Below are positions 32,924 to 45,222 of a DNA stretch of 64,000 bases, piece by piece (position 1 is the stretch's first letter; every line of letters starts with the position of its first letter). The stretch comes from Dittrichia graveolens (Eukaryota; Streptophyta; Magnoliopsida; Asterales; Asteraceae). Location: contig JARJIL010000001.1 in assembly GCA_038502395.1 (NCBI GenBank), positions 106,968,994 through 107,032,993 on the forward strand, written 5' to 3'. Below the pieces are notes generated by a model. It was not told the origin of the DNA. It did no database searches and saw nothing but the letters and a program-made list of their open reading frames with translations. A program made the translations under genes and the position numbers.

Positions 32924-34398
32924 ATATCTAACATGGCTTTGCACTAACGAGTCTAGAAAAACCATATAAATATTTTTTATATAAGAAAATTGTTTTCTTG
33001 AAATGGTTTTTCGTCTAGATTCTTGTTAGGCTAAAATTGATATATTTGTAGCCTACATAATATTCATATAAATATTTTTGATACAAGAAAATTGTTTTCA
33101 TTTTGGTGCCTTTGATTTGTTGACAATCTTAACTAAAATATAGATATATATATATATATATATATATTTGTATCATGGTTTTGTGTGGCACATCATGTTT
33201 CATTTTGTTGCGTTTGGTTAATTCGGTAACACGATATGCCCTTAGATCTATGTGTTGTGGTGGTTGATTGATTTGGTTTTTGGCGGCCTGCGTGTTGTAT
33301 TGTTGTAATTATATTTATTTATTTATTTGTTGGTGAGGCTTGCACCCCGTTTCTTTTATTCCGTGTATTTGTATAAATAGTGTAGGAATGTGACCTGCGT
33401 GTCGTTTATATATATATATATATATATATATTCTATGTATTTGTTAATAGTATAGAATTAGAAACGGAGAAGTCAACGGGAGTCATGGTGATGACGTCTT
33501 AGCAAGAAGGAATCAACACGCTATTGGAGGTGTTGGATTCAATGGGAGCTCACCCAACGAGACTATACCTTGTCCTTAGGTTTTGGACTTGTTTTCCCCG
33601 TTGTGGCTCACGGGGAAAACGCATAGGATTTTTGGGCATGTTACCGAATTATATATATATTTGCGTGGTTGTATTTTATTTTCTATGCATGGATTAGGAT
33701 TCGCATGCTAGACAATTTTTCTTTAAAAAATAAATAAAATACAATGTTTGTTAAAATGGTTAACAATCTCGCGCAAATAGAATTGACAAAGAAAATATAA
33801 AATTGGTATTATATTTAAAAGGTGCTTAAAATCATTTTGACACTTACTTTGTTAACTCACAAAAAGGTTTTTATAAACCGAAAACAAAATCCCGTTTTTC
33901 AAAATGTAAATCATGCATCATCCGTAAGACGACACCACCCGAATCTAATGAAACAAGGATGATTGTCGAGCTAAGCACGAGTCATTCCTTGCATAGTTGT
34001 GTGGAAGGTGAGTGGGGTAACTCGCATGATTGGTTGTCAAGCTAAGCACGAGCCAATTGATGGTCAAGAGTGCCACCCGTGTGTCTTGTCGGACGGTTAC
34101 AATTTTAGTATATAATTCTTGATTAGTTGTCGAGCTAAGCACGAGCTAAACAAAAATTATATATTAAGATTGGTGTAAGGAAGGGATCAAACATGCCAAC
34201 CGACATAATGGATGTCAACAGATCCCGCAAGTGTCTAAGAGTTGTAATAGGGATTACAATTGGTAAAATGGTTGCCAGCCTAAATAGCTTCGTCACGTGA
34301 TCCGCGGTAAACCCGTCATGGTGCGAGGTGAAATAAGGTTCTTAGCCCTTGTTAAAAATAATTGTTTTTCTTAAACATATGGGGTAATTATCTTTAAC
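32924..34398 (+). other. E2 leader between primer site and gag
   Basis: No ORF is supported. It contains (TA)n tracts near 33,143 and 33,409 and three copies of TCGAGCTAAGCACGAG (33,966, 34,037 with one change, 34,129). The same motif occurs three times in the E3 leader. Conservation between two diverged elements suggests a function such as RNA packaging or dimerisation (inference). Confidence 0.7.
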
Positions 34399-35257
34399 AA
34401 CGTGACTTGGGCCGTCCGATACGGATATGAGGATTGTCCTTCGCCATGAGTCAAAGTTCCACATCCTTAAGGAACCCCTTCCGGAGCCACCTGCTACCAA
34501 CGTGACTTGGGCCGTCCGATACGGATATGAAAAACGTATTTAGGATGCACACGATGTTGCCTGCCTCATGTTGTCTACTATGAGCTTGGAGTTGCGATAG
34601 CAGCTTGAGCATATGAGTGTGTACAATATGTTAAACAAGCTCAAGGACATGTTCCAACAGCAAGTTAGGCAGAAACACTATGAGTGTGTTAAAAGCCTAG
34701 TCGGTTGTAGGATGCAGGAAGGAGGGAATGTTGGTCTTCACGTCCTTAAGATGAAGGCAAACGTGGACCAAATGGAGAGGTTAGGATTTCCTATTGGGAG
34801 AGAGCTTGCTGTGGATATTTTACTCCAGTCTCTGCCCACATCATATGATCAGTTTGTCACAAACTATCATATGCAAGGAATGGAGAAATCCTTAAGCGAA
34901 TTGCATGACATGTTGAAGTCTGCGGAATCTGACATGGTCAAGCATAATTCCACCTCAACCACTCCCGTCTTGGGTTTAAAGAAACAAAAGAAAAGGAAGA
35001 AGAAACCGGCCCTAATAGGAAAGGTTGGAGTTTCCAAGCCTATCCTTGATATTGAGTCGAAGGACGTAGAGAGTGTGCCTCAAGAAAAGGTGTTTTGCTA
35101 CTTCTGTGGAAGATTTGGAAATTGGGACCGTCACGCCTGCCCTACGTGCCGAGAGGATATAAAACTTCTCAGGAAAGAGAGATTTAACTTTCCATCTTCC
35201 GGTACGTTCATGATTCATTGCTATTCTTCTATAAGCTGGGTTGTTGACCCGAGCTGA
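34399..35257 (+). pseudogene. E2 gag (UBN2-type) and start of protease
   Basis: The frame from 34,613 is open to 35,257: a UBN2-type gag (DMFQQQVRQKHYECVKSL, LQSLPTSYDQFVTNYHM) followed by a Lys-rich stretch. A zinc-knuckle relic CYFCGRFGNWDRHACP lacks the usual His. After it comes SWVVDPS, where Copia protease has DTG or DSG. Upstream, LPEPP...VTWAVRYGYE is present but a 32-bp stretch (GTGACTTGGGCCGTCC...) occurs twice, at 34,399 and 34,499, and a stop lies near 34,600. No complete gag can be made. Confidence 0.85.
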
Positions 35258-38200
35258 TTGACTCACGTTTGTCACAAATTTATTTTGTTACAAAGTGTAG
35301 GTCCTTGGGTGAGAGAAAAGCATGAAGAACCGGATCTCGAACGAGGAAACCATGGTGATTGTCCTCTAGGAGAAGATAAGGAGACTTGATCTCGCTTTTG
35401 TCGCCGGTTTATTTATTACTTTATTGCCCTGCGTGGCAAGTAACATCTCTTTGTATGCTCGCTTTTAATTACGATGGACATGATTTTGAAGTTTTAAGAA
35501 TTGATGTAAACCTTTTAAGCATTGGTTATTCAAGGTTTATTTATGTCATAGCTCATGTGTTGTTTTGCTCTGCGGGGCGCACATCTTTATATGTGGTGAC
35601 GATGAGTTTATTCTTAAAATATGAAATTTATTATTTATGAGATATTTTTTTAGATTCAAAATTTTCCATGTCATGGCATACACAAGATTTTGTTACGAGT
35701 AATAAAATATTCATGAATAATTGATTCTGAATCCAAAATAGTTTGGATAAATTATCTTTGTGTGATAATCTTTACCACATAAACAAGTAATATATCATCT
35801 AGATCCATGTGGTTGGGATCTCGGGATAGTTTAGCCTCGGGCTAAAAGTTTTGATGTTGATCTTGTTTATTAGGCTAAGTTGATTATGAAATCCTTCACC
35901 GGAGTTTGTGAGAGGATTAAAGGCTTGTTGGATATTGATCACATTTTGTGGATAATACGTTCAAGCACACCACAAAGAATAAAAAAAAGAGAAACCTCTT
36001 CATCACTACCTTGATGATAGTAGTTGCGAGACGTTTACTAGTTTGGGTATATGTCTGAAACCTTGTTGGTGTTCAGAATTAGCCAAAACAACTTTCAGAA
36101 TCAATAGGGCATACAGATCAAGGTACTTAGATCTAGTTAAGATGCTAAGATACTTATAATCTATATAAATGACCATATATTGAATTGTTGAATTGTCTCA
36201 CAATTCATTTCCTACTTAGACACATTGGTACATGGTGTGATGGTGTAAGGAACCAGATATTATTGGTAATGATCCGGTTTATGACGGGTCAAGAATGTAT
36301 GTCCAATTTGTTGGTACATTCATTTGCCATTGTGACTAAGTCCTCAAATCTAAATTCAATTGATGGTCTATTTATCACTTGTTAAGATATGACTAGAAAA
36401 TTTCTTTGCTTTGTATCTTTTAGTTTGAAGTTATCCATTCTACATTCAGTGGGAGATGGATAAACTTGAAATCAAGAAGTGCTAATACATTTGAGGAGTT
36501 CTTCTGAGTTTTAGCTATTTAACCTTTTGAGAACAATGTTTGTTGCTTAAAAGGGGAAGAAGAGAAAAACTAAAACTAAGGCATTCCATTGGAAGAACGT
36601 GGAACTTAAATGAAAGACTTGATGTTGATACTTGCATATAATCTGATATCTTTGATGATCAGCATGGGTATGCTGGTATGCCTGACTAAAAGTCATTACT
36701 TCTTTTAATTTTGATAAGAGTCATATAGAGGCAAAGAGGTATGGGTTTCTCATATCTAAGTGGCAATGACCTGATGGTGAGTCATGTTGAGTTCACCATC
36801 TATCGGAAGACGTAGTGGATCCGGAATTCACTAAAATAAAAGAAGTAAGTGATAAATAGATGCAATCCATTTGAAATGTCCAAGTACTTAACTTTACTTG
36901 ATCCCGTACCTAGGTGTATACCAAGGTGGTAGTGACGGGATTAACATGGATGGAATTGTAGACAACTTCAAATACCGACTAGTGGTAAAGTTTTGAGGAT
37001 GGTTATGGAGAAACTTGTCCTAGTAGCTATGTTGAAGAATGTTTGATACTCGTGGATATTAATGACCGTGTTCCGTCATGGAACAATATGATGAGGAAGT
37101 GCTTATAACACTCTCCGAGGGTCTTAATATACATTCTTAGTATTCGTATTATGTCTACAAAAGTGGATAAGTCCAATTCGGACTTATGCTAGCATCTTAA
37201 AGGAAAGATCTTTGCTTACTATTAGAAAATCAAAGTAATGAGTTTTCTAGAAGCATAGATAAAACCTTTTATATGTGTCAGGGCTAGTGGGAGCTTTGTT
37301 GTATTCCTAGTGTTAAATGTCTATTGAAGATAATGTCCCGATATTAGGATATATGCAAACCTAATTCAGGAGTTACTGCTTCATAAGGGCATTTAGAAGA
37401 TACAAAATTGGATAATATTTAGTTCAAGAAATATAGAGATATGTTGTTGATGCTTGACGACTAGAATAGGCTTGGAGTAAGTGTTTGCTCCAATGCATGT
37501 TTGTGCTAGGATAACGGTTGACCTTGATCATAATTTATGATCCTAACTTGTGGTGTTGATTGTTGGTTCTTAAGTATCACTAACCCTATTGTGTTGAGAC
37601 AATGAGGGTGTGACTACTTTAAATTTTTGAAAAGTAAGATCTCTTTGATGCATACTTTTTGAAGTAGTCTTGTCAAAAGAGATATAATTGAATAACAAAA
37701 GTAATTGTGGATGTTGTGGTACAAATCCACTAGTTAAGCCGTTGTTATGGACTAGTGGTGTTTATCATACTAGGTCAATTAGCATTTTTAATGCATATAA
37801 CTTGGCTTGAATATGTTTTGGTTTATGTTTGATTTGTACTTATATTTTGGGGATGTTAAGTAGTATTGCAATTCATGCTATATCAATTATTAAATGGAGA
37901 TTTAATAATACGCCGAGGGCGGGTATTTTATGAATCCTTATTGTGTTCCATCTTAGCATGTTTAAACACTTCCGAGAATGTTTTTCATTCTAAAATCTCT
38001 ACAATCAGTTATACTTTATGGGAAGGAAGTATAAATTAAGATTGAGGTAAAGAATTGGTTTTGATAAACGTGATTCTTGCCTATACTTGAAAGGGGTTTC
38101 AAGTGATCGGAGGACCCGCACCCGAGTTCACTTCATGGTTCTGGTCATAAGTAACCCAGGATGATGATGGCGTTTCATCCTTGAACTAGAGATACATGTG

Positions 38201-38684
38201 ATTCCAAAGCATAGGTCTGCTTTACTTTGATCATCTTCTAACGCGGTCCGTAACTAGTCGTTATAAGGGAGATGATTAAGTTGAGTATTATCTATGTGGT
38301 GGGACTATGTAGTCAAAAGGAATTTGTTCCTCTATGTATAGAGAAGATATCCATGGGTCCCTCGATGATTGAGTGCTGACGTTCATATGCATGGCCGTGC
38401 TCAAGTTATATTGATGATAGATCAATGTTAGCTTGGTTTGTTGGTCACCACTAATCTAGAATCGTGAAACATAATCGTGAACGATCTGAAGGTTGACTAT
38501 ATTCCATGCCTTGTGTTCACATAGGATATCGCGAACAAAGGGATGTACACGTTCATTTGTCTTTAGGACAATCATTTCATGATTGGGATCTTTTCAAGAG
38601 TGACATACCCTATACTGACTTGGGAGCATAGATGTCTTGCTAGAGGCCGCTCTATGTTTGTGCTATTTTTCGTAGTCGTGTCAC
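35258..38684 (+). pseudogene. E2 decayed pol region
   Basis: Contains no long ORF. Short stretches look like worn Copia pol: CMLAFNYDGHDFEVL near 35,450 (pre-integrase region), and text near 37,280-37,345 that resembles the YVDD region of reverse transcriptase with stops. The whole stretch aligns by eye with the inverse of 40,906-44,315 in E3. Confidence 0.6.
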
Positions 38685-38699
38685 GTGCAAGTGGGAGTC
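38685..38699 (+). promoter_or_regulatory. E2 polypurine tract
   Basis: GTGCAAGTGGGAGTC immediately before the 3' LTR, where plus-strand DNA synthesis would start. Confidence 0.85.
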
Positions 38700-39555
38700 T
38701 GTTGGTATATGCCCACTGACACGAACCAGTTGATAGCACTGCTGATGAAGTATAGGCCTATTGGGTCACACACCAAGTATTGATTCCGGCAACATGATCA
38801 AGCGAACTAGAGAAAGACGCCAAAATGGGTTTTGGCAGGATGGTACACGGGCCATGTTCTTGTACACGGGCCGTGTCCAGCCCAACTAGCATGGGGCGTT
38901 TTGGCCCAAATTAAGGCCGTGTGCTTTGGGCCGACACGGGCGTGTAGATGAACACAGGCCGTGTTCAGCTTATTAGACACGGGCTGTCTTAGCCCATTTG
39001 GGGCCATGGACTTTGGGCCTACACGGCCATGTTGATGAACACGGGCCATGTACATGCATTGTAACAGCAATATTGATTTGTATTAATGCTCTTTTTAATG
39101 GGATTAAGTACTATTGATTTTGGGAGTTACAAGGCTACGAAATTCTCTGTGTTCTTGGAGAAAAAATGGCTATGAAGAACATATGAAGAAGATGTGCTTT
39201 TCTCTCTAATGGTGATACACTTTGTGATCAAGTTTTGATGCACAAAGGTGTTATTTGTTCTTGAATTGTGTTGTTTTGGTGGCGACTCCAACCTACTAGC
39301 ATTAGGGAATCAAGTGTGCTTGGGGTGGACTTCTTTAGAGGAATTCTCTTGTTGGATTCTATACACTTGACAAGGAAGAATAGATATTGTGATCTTGCTT
39401 AAAGGTATAAGTATTTCTTGCTTCTTGTTTCTTTATTTTAGTTGCAATTCCATGTCTAGATGTTGGTCCATGGGAAGTGTTTCTTTGGCTAGTGTTTCAT
39501 TTTGTATTGTATCTTGCTTCCGTTGCTACTCGATTATGCCAAACAAATACCTTCA
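38700..39555 (+). repeat. E2 3' LTR (intact)
   Basis: 856 bp, TGTTGGTATATG...CCTTCA. It is the reference for recognising the two insertions in the 5' LTR. It contains ACACGGGCCGTGT-type palindromes around 38,845-39,060. Confidence 0.95.
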
Positions 39556-39560
39556 CTATA

Positions 39561-39764
39561 TCTATTACAACCTTTCTATATGTTTCTAGGATGTTCTACA
39601 GTATTCTAGATAAATCTAGGATGCTTCAGCGTCTTCCACGACCTTCTAGAATGTTCCATAACCTTCCAGGGTCTTCCATGACATTCTTGAATATTCTAGG
39701 GCATTCTAGAGTAATCTAGAACATTCTAGAACGTTCTAATTGGGCTAGTTATGATTCTTCAACA
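39561..39764 (-). repeat. E1 3' LTR, right part
   Basis: Continues the LTR interrupted at 21,352 and ends CTTCAACA. It is followed by CTCCCCATCAG, the inverse of the E1 polypurine tract. TTCTAGA/TTCCA-rich short repeats occupy much of it. Confidence 0.95.
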
Positions 39765-39955
39765 CTCCCCATCAGCACTACCCTTCTTTTGTCATACTAT
39801 GTTGAGCTGACAACAAAAGTCCTTACATTTTCCAATACTCGGCCCTTCGGTGAACAAGTATGCTACCTGGTCATCTGTCTTGATCTGTCGCATCTCAATT
39901 TTTCATTCAAGACCTTCTCTCAATAGAATGATAGTGTACTTCCACATGCTTGGTT
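39765..39955 (-). pseudogene. E1 RNase H, C-terminal part
   Basis: On the minus strand this reads RTKHVEVHYH, then after a frame change KIEMRQIKTDDQVA, the usual end of Copia RNase H. It joins directly to the part ending at 48,060 (NPVFHD) once E3 and one copy of its CTATC target are subtracted. A TGA and a frame change inside show decay. Confidence 0.85.
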
Positions 39956-39960
39956 CTATC

Positions 39961-40887
39961 TGTAGGAAATCCATGCATGCCAACACCCGTACGCAGCGGA
40001 AGCAACGACATCAAAAACCGGGGTTTTTGGGAATTTAAACCGACATGCATGTATTCCCCAAGTGGGGATCGTGACTACAAACGAATATAGCAACTAAAAC
40101 AAACGAGAGGGAGGAGAAATTATACCTTCACGAGGCTGGAGCTATCCACCGAGCTAGGAAGATCTTCGAGAACTCGAAACCGAGCTCCACTATTGATAGT
40201 CCACACCAAGTAGCCGAGATTCCGCCTTGCTAACGACCCGAGACACGAACCACACGTCGTCTTCGTGAATCTGGAGCAGCCACAACACTTGAACAACTTG
40301 CCTTCACTTGATACACTACCTTGCTCTCTTAGAACCAATAACCATCTATGTATATGTGTATATAATGAGCATGAAGCAAGAGTTCTAAATGAGAGAGAGT
40401 CATATGCCTTTTATAAAGTCTGGAGAAGTTAAAATGCCACCAGAGTCGGCTGTCATGCCACTCATCCATTGGACCAACACAAAGGTCCAATAGAAATAAA
40501 GTGTCACTTTGACTTCTGCCTTCACGGGCTCTCACGAGCCGTGAAGCGCTCGTGAAGGCCTCATAGGCCGGGTTCCACCGCTCATTCTCATTGGGCCATC
40601 AAGTGGTCCAATTAAAAGAAAGGCGCCTGCCTTCACGGGCTCTCACGGGCCGTGAAGCACTCGTGAAGGCCCTGCTCCCACGACTACTTGTCCGGGTGGT
40701 GAAGGCTCGTGGAGGGTTTCTCTTCACGACCTCTTCACGGCCCGTGAAGGTCGCCAGAAACCCTAATTTCATATTCTCTCATGTTTGCGTTGTGTTGCTG
40801 GAATCTACCCTTGGCGTGTGACCCAATAGGCTCGTACCTCATCAGTAGTGATGCGAGTAGACGTGTATCAGTGGGCATATTCCAACA
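39961..40887 (-). repeat. E3 3' LTR
   Basis: On the minus strand it starts TGTTGGAATATGCCC and ends GGATTTCCTACA. Clusters of TTCACGGGCTCTCACGGGCC type lie at 40,520-40,560 and 40,630-40,670, with CACGGCCCGTG near 40,736. The adjacent GACTCCCACTTGCAC is the inverse of the polypurine tract. Confidence 0.95.
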
Positions 40888-40905
40888 GACTCCCACTTGC
40901 ACATG

Positions 40906-43900
40906 ATACAGCGTTACCAACACCACAGACAAGCAGCGGCTCTAGCAAAGCATACTTGCCCCCAAGTCGGTACGAGTTACGTCATCCTCGACAAATCCTG
41001 GTAGCCTAGAAAGGCTAGAAGGTCCTATAGATAAGTGATCATAAACATCCCTTTGTTCGCGATATCCGTGTGAACACGAGACATGGAAAAATGTCAATCT
41101 CCAGATCGTTCACGATTCTGTTTCTCGATTCTAGATTGGTGGTGACCAAAATAACAAGTTTACAACTGATCTAAAATCATTGTAACTTGAGCACGGCCAT
41201 GCATTTTTGGTGTCAGCGCCCAATCATCGAGGAGCCCAGGGATATCTCTCTAACTAGAGGAACAAATCCTTTTGACTACATAGTCCCGCCACATGCTTCA
41301 TACTTTATTTGATAACTCCCTTTATAGCGGCCAGTTACGAACCACGTTTGAAAGCAATCAAAATAAAGCAGACTCATGCTTTGGATACACATATATCTCT
41401 GGTCTAAGGATGAAATGATATTATCATCCCGAGTCACTTGTGACCATAATCCATGAAGTGAACTCAGGTGTGGGTCTTCCAATCACTTGAAACTCATTTC
41501 AAGTACAGGTTAGTTTTGCGTCACTTGCATTCAATCCTTGATTAATGCATGACCAAACCCTAACCTCAGTCTTAACTCAAACTTCCTTCCCTTGAAGAAT
41601 GACTGACTGTGGAAATCTAGAATGCATAAGCACTCAGGGAAGTGGTTAAACATGCTAAGATGGAACATAGTAAAGACTAATGAAAGTAACCGCATCTGCG
41701 TATATATAGTCCCCACTATATATCGAAAGCAATCAAAAGTAACGATACTGCTTGCAGTTCCCAAAGCAAATATAAAACAATCAACAACTAAAACAATATT
41801 TAAAGCCAAATCATATGCATTAGAAATGCTATATGACCTAGTATGTCAAACATCACTACTCATTATGACTACGGCTTATTCAATGGATTTGCCATGCAAC
41901 ATCCATTTGTATTCTTGTTATCCTCTCAATTATCTTTTGACCAAACTACTTTATTCAAAGTATCCATTAAAGAGATCATATAACGAAGCACTAAGGTACT
42001 CATATCCTCATTGTTACAAAAGTTCACAATAGGATCAGTGATACTTAAGAACTTCTCTAATCAATTATTAACACCATATAGTAGGATCAAAGACTTCAAT
42101 CAAGATCGACAGTTATCCTATTAGAAATTAGTATTAGAGTAAAAAACTTACTCCAAGGCTTATTTCTTTGTCGTCAAACATTAAGAACATACACAAGTAT
42201 TTCTTGTGATTCAAAATCTTGTATCTCCTAAGTATTATCATGATACAATAATTCCCTATTTTAGGTTCATAGAACACTTAACAATGGGACATTATCTTCA
42301 ATCGATACATACTTCTAGGTATACAATAAAAGCTCCCACTAGCCCTGACATATGTAAAAGTCTTATCTATGCTCCTAGAAAACTCATGACTTTGATTTTC
42401 TCATGAAAGCAAAGATCTTACTTTTACGATGTTAGTACAAGTCCAAAGGACTTATTCACACTTGTAGACTTAATTTGGATACTACGGATATCTAAGACCC
42501 TCGGAGAGTGTGGTAAGCACTTCCTCAATACGAAGTTCCATAAAGGAATGCGGTCTTGTATATCCGTGTACTATCCTTTATTGCCGTAAGAAGGCAACAA
42601 TAGCAACAAGTATCAAATGATCTTCAACACAGCCACTAGGAAAAGCTTCCACAAAAACCATCACGAAACCTTTACCCCTAGTCGGTATTTGAAGTAGTCT
42701 ACAATACAATCCATGTTAATTCCATTTACACCATCTAGGTTTGCACCTTGGTATGGAATTAAGTAAAGTATCTGCATACTTGAAATGGATTTCATCTTAT
42801 GATTAATTACTTCTTATAACCTCAGTGAACTCAGGGCCCACTATGCTTTCCGATAGATGGTGATTTGAACAAAACTCACCATCAAGTCATTGTCACTTAG
42901 ATGTGAGGAACCCATATCTCTTTGGCTACATGACTTCTATCAGCCTTGAAAGTAATTACTTATGGTCAGGGTAACCGGCATTCTCATGCCGATATTTGAT
43001 CATATGCTAGTGCCAACATCAAGTCTTTCATTTAAGTTGCACGTTCTTCCACTGGAATGCTTTAGTTATTATCTTCCTTTCGAGCAACAAAACATTGTTC
43101 TCGTAAGGTCAAATATCCAAAACCTATAAGAACCTTTTAAATGTATTAGCAGCATTTAAGTTTTTCAATCTCCCACCAGATGTAGATTGAAAATCTCCAA
43201 ACTTTGATATATATACAAGCAAAGAACTCTTTCAAGATATATCTCATAGTTGCCAAATAGACTTTCAAGTTGGATTAAGATTAAGGACTTGGCTCGTCAC
43301 ATTCAATGTGTATACTAACAAGTCGAATACACATATTTGACCAATTATGTTCCAGATCATTTTCAACAATATCCGGTTTCCTTTAACGTGACACCATGTA
43401 CAAATGTGTCTATGTTAAGGAATGAATTGTGAGATAATCCCGCAATTCATAATGTAGTCATTGATATAGATTTAAGGTATCTTAGCATCTTAACTAGATC
43501 TAAACATCCTATCTATATGTCCCAATTGATTCTTTTAATTAGTTTCTCTTTGTTATATGCTTGTATGGATTATCCACCAAAGGTGATCAATATCTTACAA
43601 GCTAGCATCCCTCTCACATATACCGTGAAGGGTTTCATAATCATCTTGCCCTAATAGATAAAATTAGCATCAAATGTTTAACCCGAGGTTAAACTAGTCC
43701 AAGATCCTAACCACATGGATCTAGGCGATACTTATCTTATTTACATGGTTAAGTAGATTATGACAAAGAGCCGACTAATCCAAACTATTTTGTACTTAGA
43801 ATCAATCATTCATGATTAAATATTACTTGTAACACGTATGTCGTGACATGGATAATTTTAATTTTTTATCAATCAACAAATATTTTTCAAAACCAAGATT

Positions 43901-44315
43901 CAAGTTTCAAGTGTGAATTCATCGTCATCAAATGTAGAATGATGCGCCTTGAAGGCCAAAATAAAACATAAGCTATGACATGAACAAAATTCGAAATCGA
44001 ATAAGTAATGCGAAAAAATCTTTTACAACCCAAAAATTCAAAATCTCATCCATCGTCTTCATAAACATACAACAAAAACTAAACTTGCCTCACAGGGCAT
44101 CAAAAACAAAGTAATAATGAAACCGGTAAGAATAGGCGAGATCAAAACTCCCAATTCTCTCGTAGAGGTCAATCTTCCGAGTTACCTCTTTTAGAGATCC
44201 GGTTCTTCATGCTCTTGGTTCTTCTTTTAAATGGTACCTACACTTTGTAACAAAATTAATTTGTGACAAACGTGAGTTAATTAGCTCGGGTGAACAGTCC
44301 AGCGAAATAGAAGAA
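40906..44315 (-). pseudogene. E3 decayed pol region
   Basis: No long ORF on the minus strand. Sequence around 42,310-42,350 (minus strand) resembles a worn reverse transcriptase YVDD block, and text near 42,195-42,230 the following region, both with stops. It is homologous over its length to 35,258-38,684 of E2. Confidence 0.6.
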
Positions 44316-45222
44316 TTAGCAATGAATCATGAATGTACCTTGAGAGGGGAAAGTAACTCTCTCTTTCCTTAGAAGTTTAATATCCTCTCGGCACGATGGG
44401 CATGCATGACGGCCCCAATCTCCAAATCTTCCACAGAAGTAGCAAACCACTTTTTCTCGAATCTCTTCTTGAGGCACACAATCATAGTCCTCAGACTCAA
44501 TGTGGGGAATAGGCTTGGACACTCCAACCTTTTTCCTTCGTGTCGGTTTCTTCTTCTTTTTCTTTTGTTCCCTAGAACTCGTGGTAGGAATGGAAGAGGT
44601 GGATTCATGTTTGGCCATGTCAGACTCCGCAGTCTTCAACATACCATGCAATTCACCTAAGGTTTTCTCCATGTCATGCATGTGATAGTTCATGACAAAC
44701 TGATCATATGATGCGGGCAGGGACTGGAGTACTATATCCACAGCAAGCTCCCTCCCCATGGGAAATCCTCGTCTCTCCATTTGGTCCACGTACGCATTCA
44801 TCTTAAGGACGTGGGCACTCACACTCCTACCTTCCTGCATTCTACAACCGACTAGGTTTTTAACACACTCATAGTGTTCCTCCCTTACTTGTTGTTGGAA
44901 CATGTCCTTCAACTTGTCCATCATATCGTACACACTCATGTGCTCAAAGTGTTTTTGCAACTCCGAGCTCATAGTTGACAACATGAGGCAAGCAACATCG
45001 TGTGTGTCCTTCACGCTTTTCATACGTGTATCGGACGGACCAAGTCACGTCGCTAGCAGGTGGTTCCGGAAGAGGTTCCTCAAGGATGTGCAACTTTGAC
45101 TCATAGCGAAGGACAATTCTCAATTGCCTAAGCCAGTCAACGAAGTTCACTCCCGTGAGTTTCTCCCTATGTAGGAACATACGAAGCGAATTGTTTGACG
45201 TGATGTTATTATCGTTTGACAT
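44316..45222 (-). pseudogene. E3 gag (UBN2-type), one frame change
   Basis: The start at 45,222 (MSNDNNITSNNSLRMFLHRE) reads through LTGVNFVDWLRQLRIVLRYE and EEPLPEPPASDVTWSVRY. A single frame change near 45,010 then passes to the frame that is open down to 44,316: DVACLMLSTMSSELQ, DMFQQQVREEHYECVKNLVG, LQSLPASYDQFVMNYHM. The knuckle CYFCGRFGDWGRHACPSC has Asp where His is usual, the same change region as in E2 (Asn). Apart from the frame change it is in better condition than the E2 copy. Confidence 0.88.

Larger units (their letters stand above)
21353..39555 (+). mobile_element. Copia element E2, inserted in the E1 3' LTR
   Basis: The TSD CTATA is at 21,348-21,352 and 39,556-39,560. The 5' LTR is split into 21,353-21,468, 30,036-30,352 and 32,488-32,909 (855 bp in sum). 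The intact 3' LTR is 38,700-39,555 (856 bp). The primer site is at 32,911 and the polypurine tract (GCAAGTGGGAGTC) just before 38,700. Gag is partly open; pol is decayed. It is related to E3 along its whole internal length. Confidence 0.95.
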
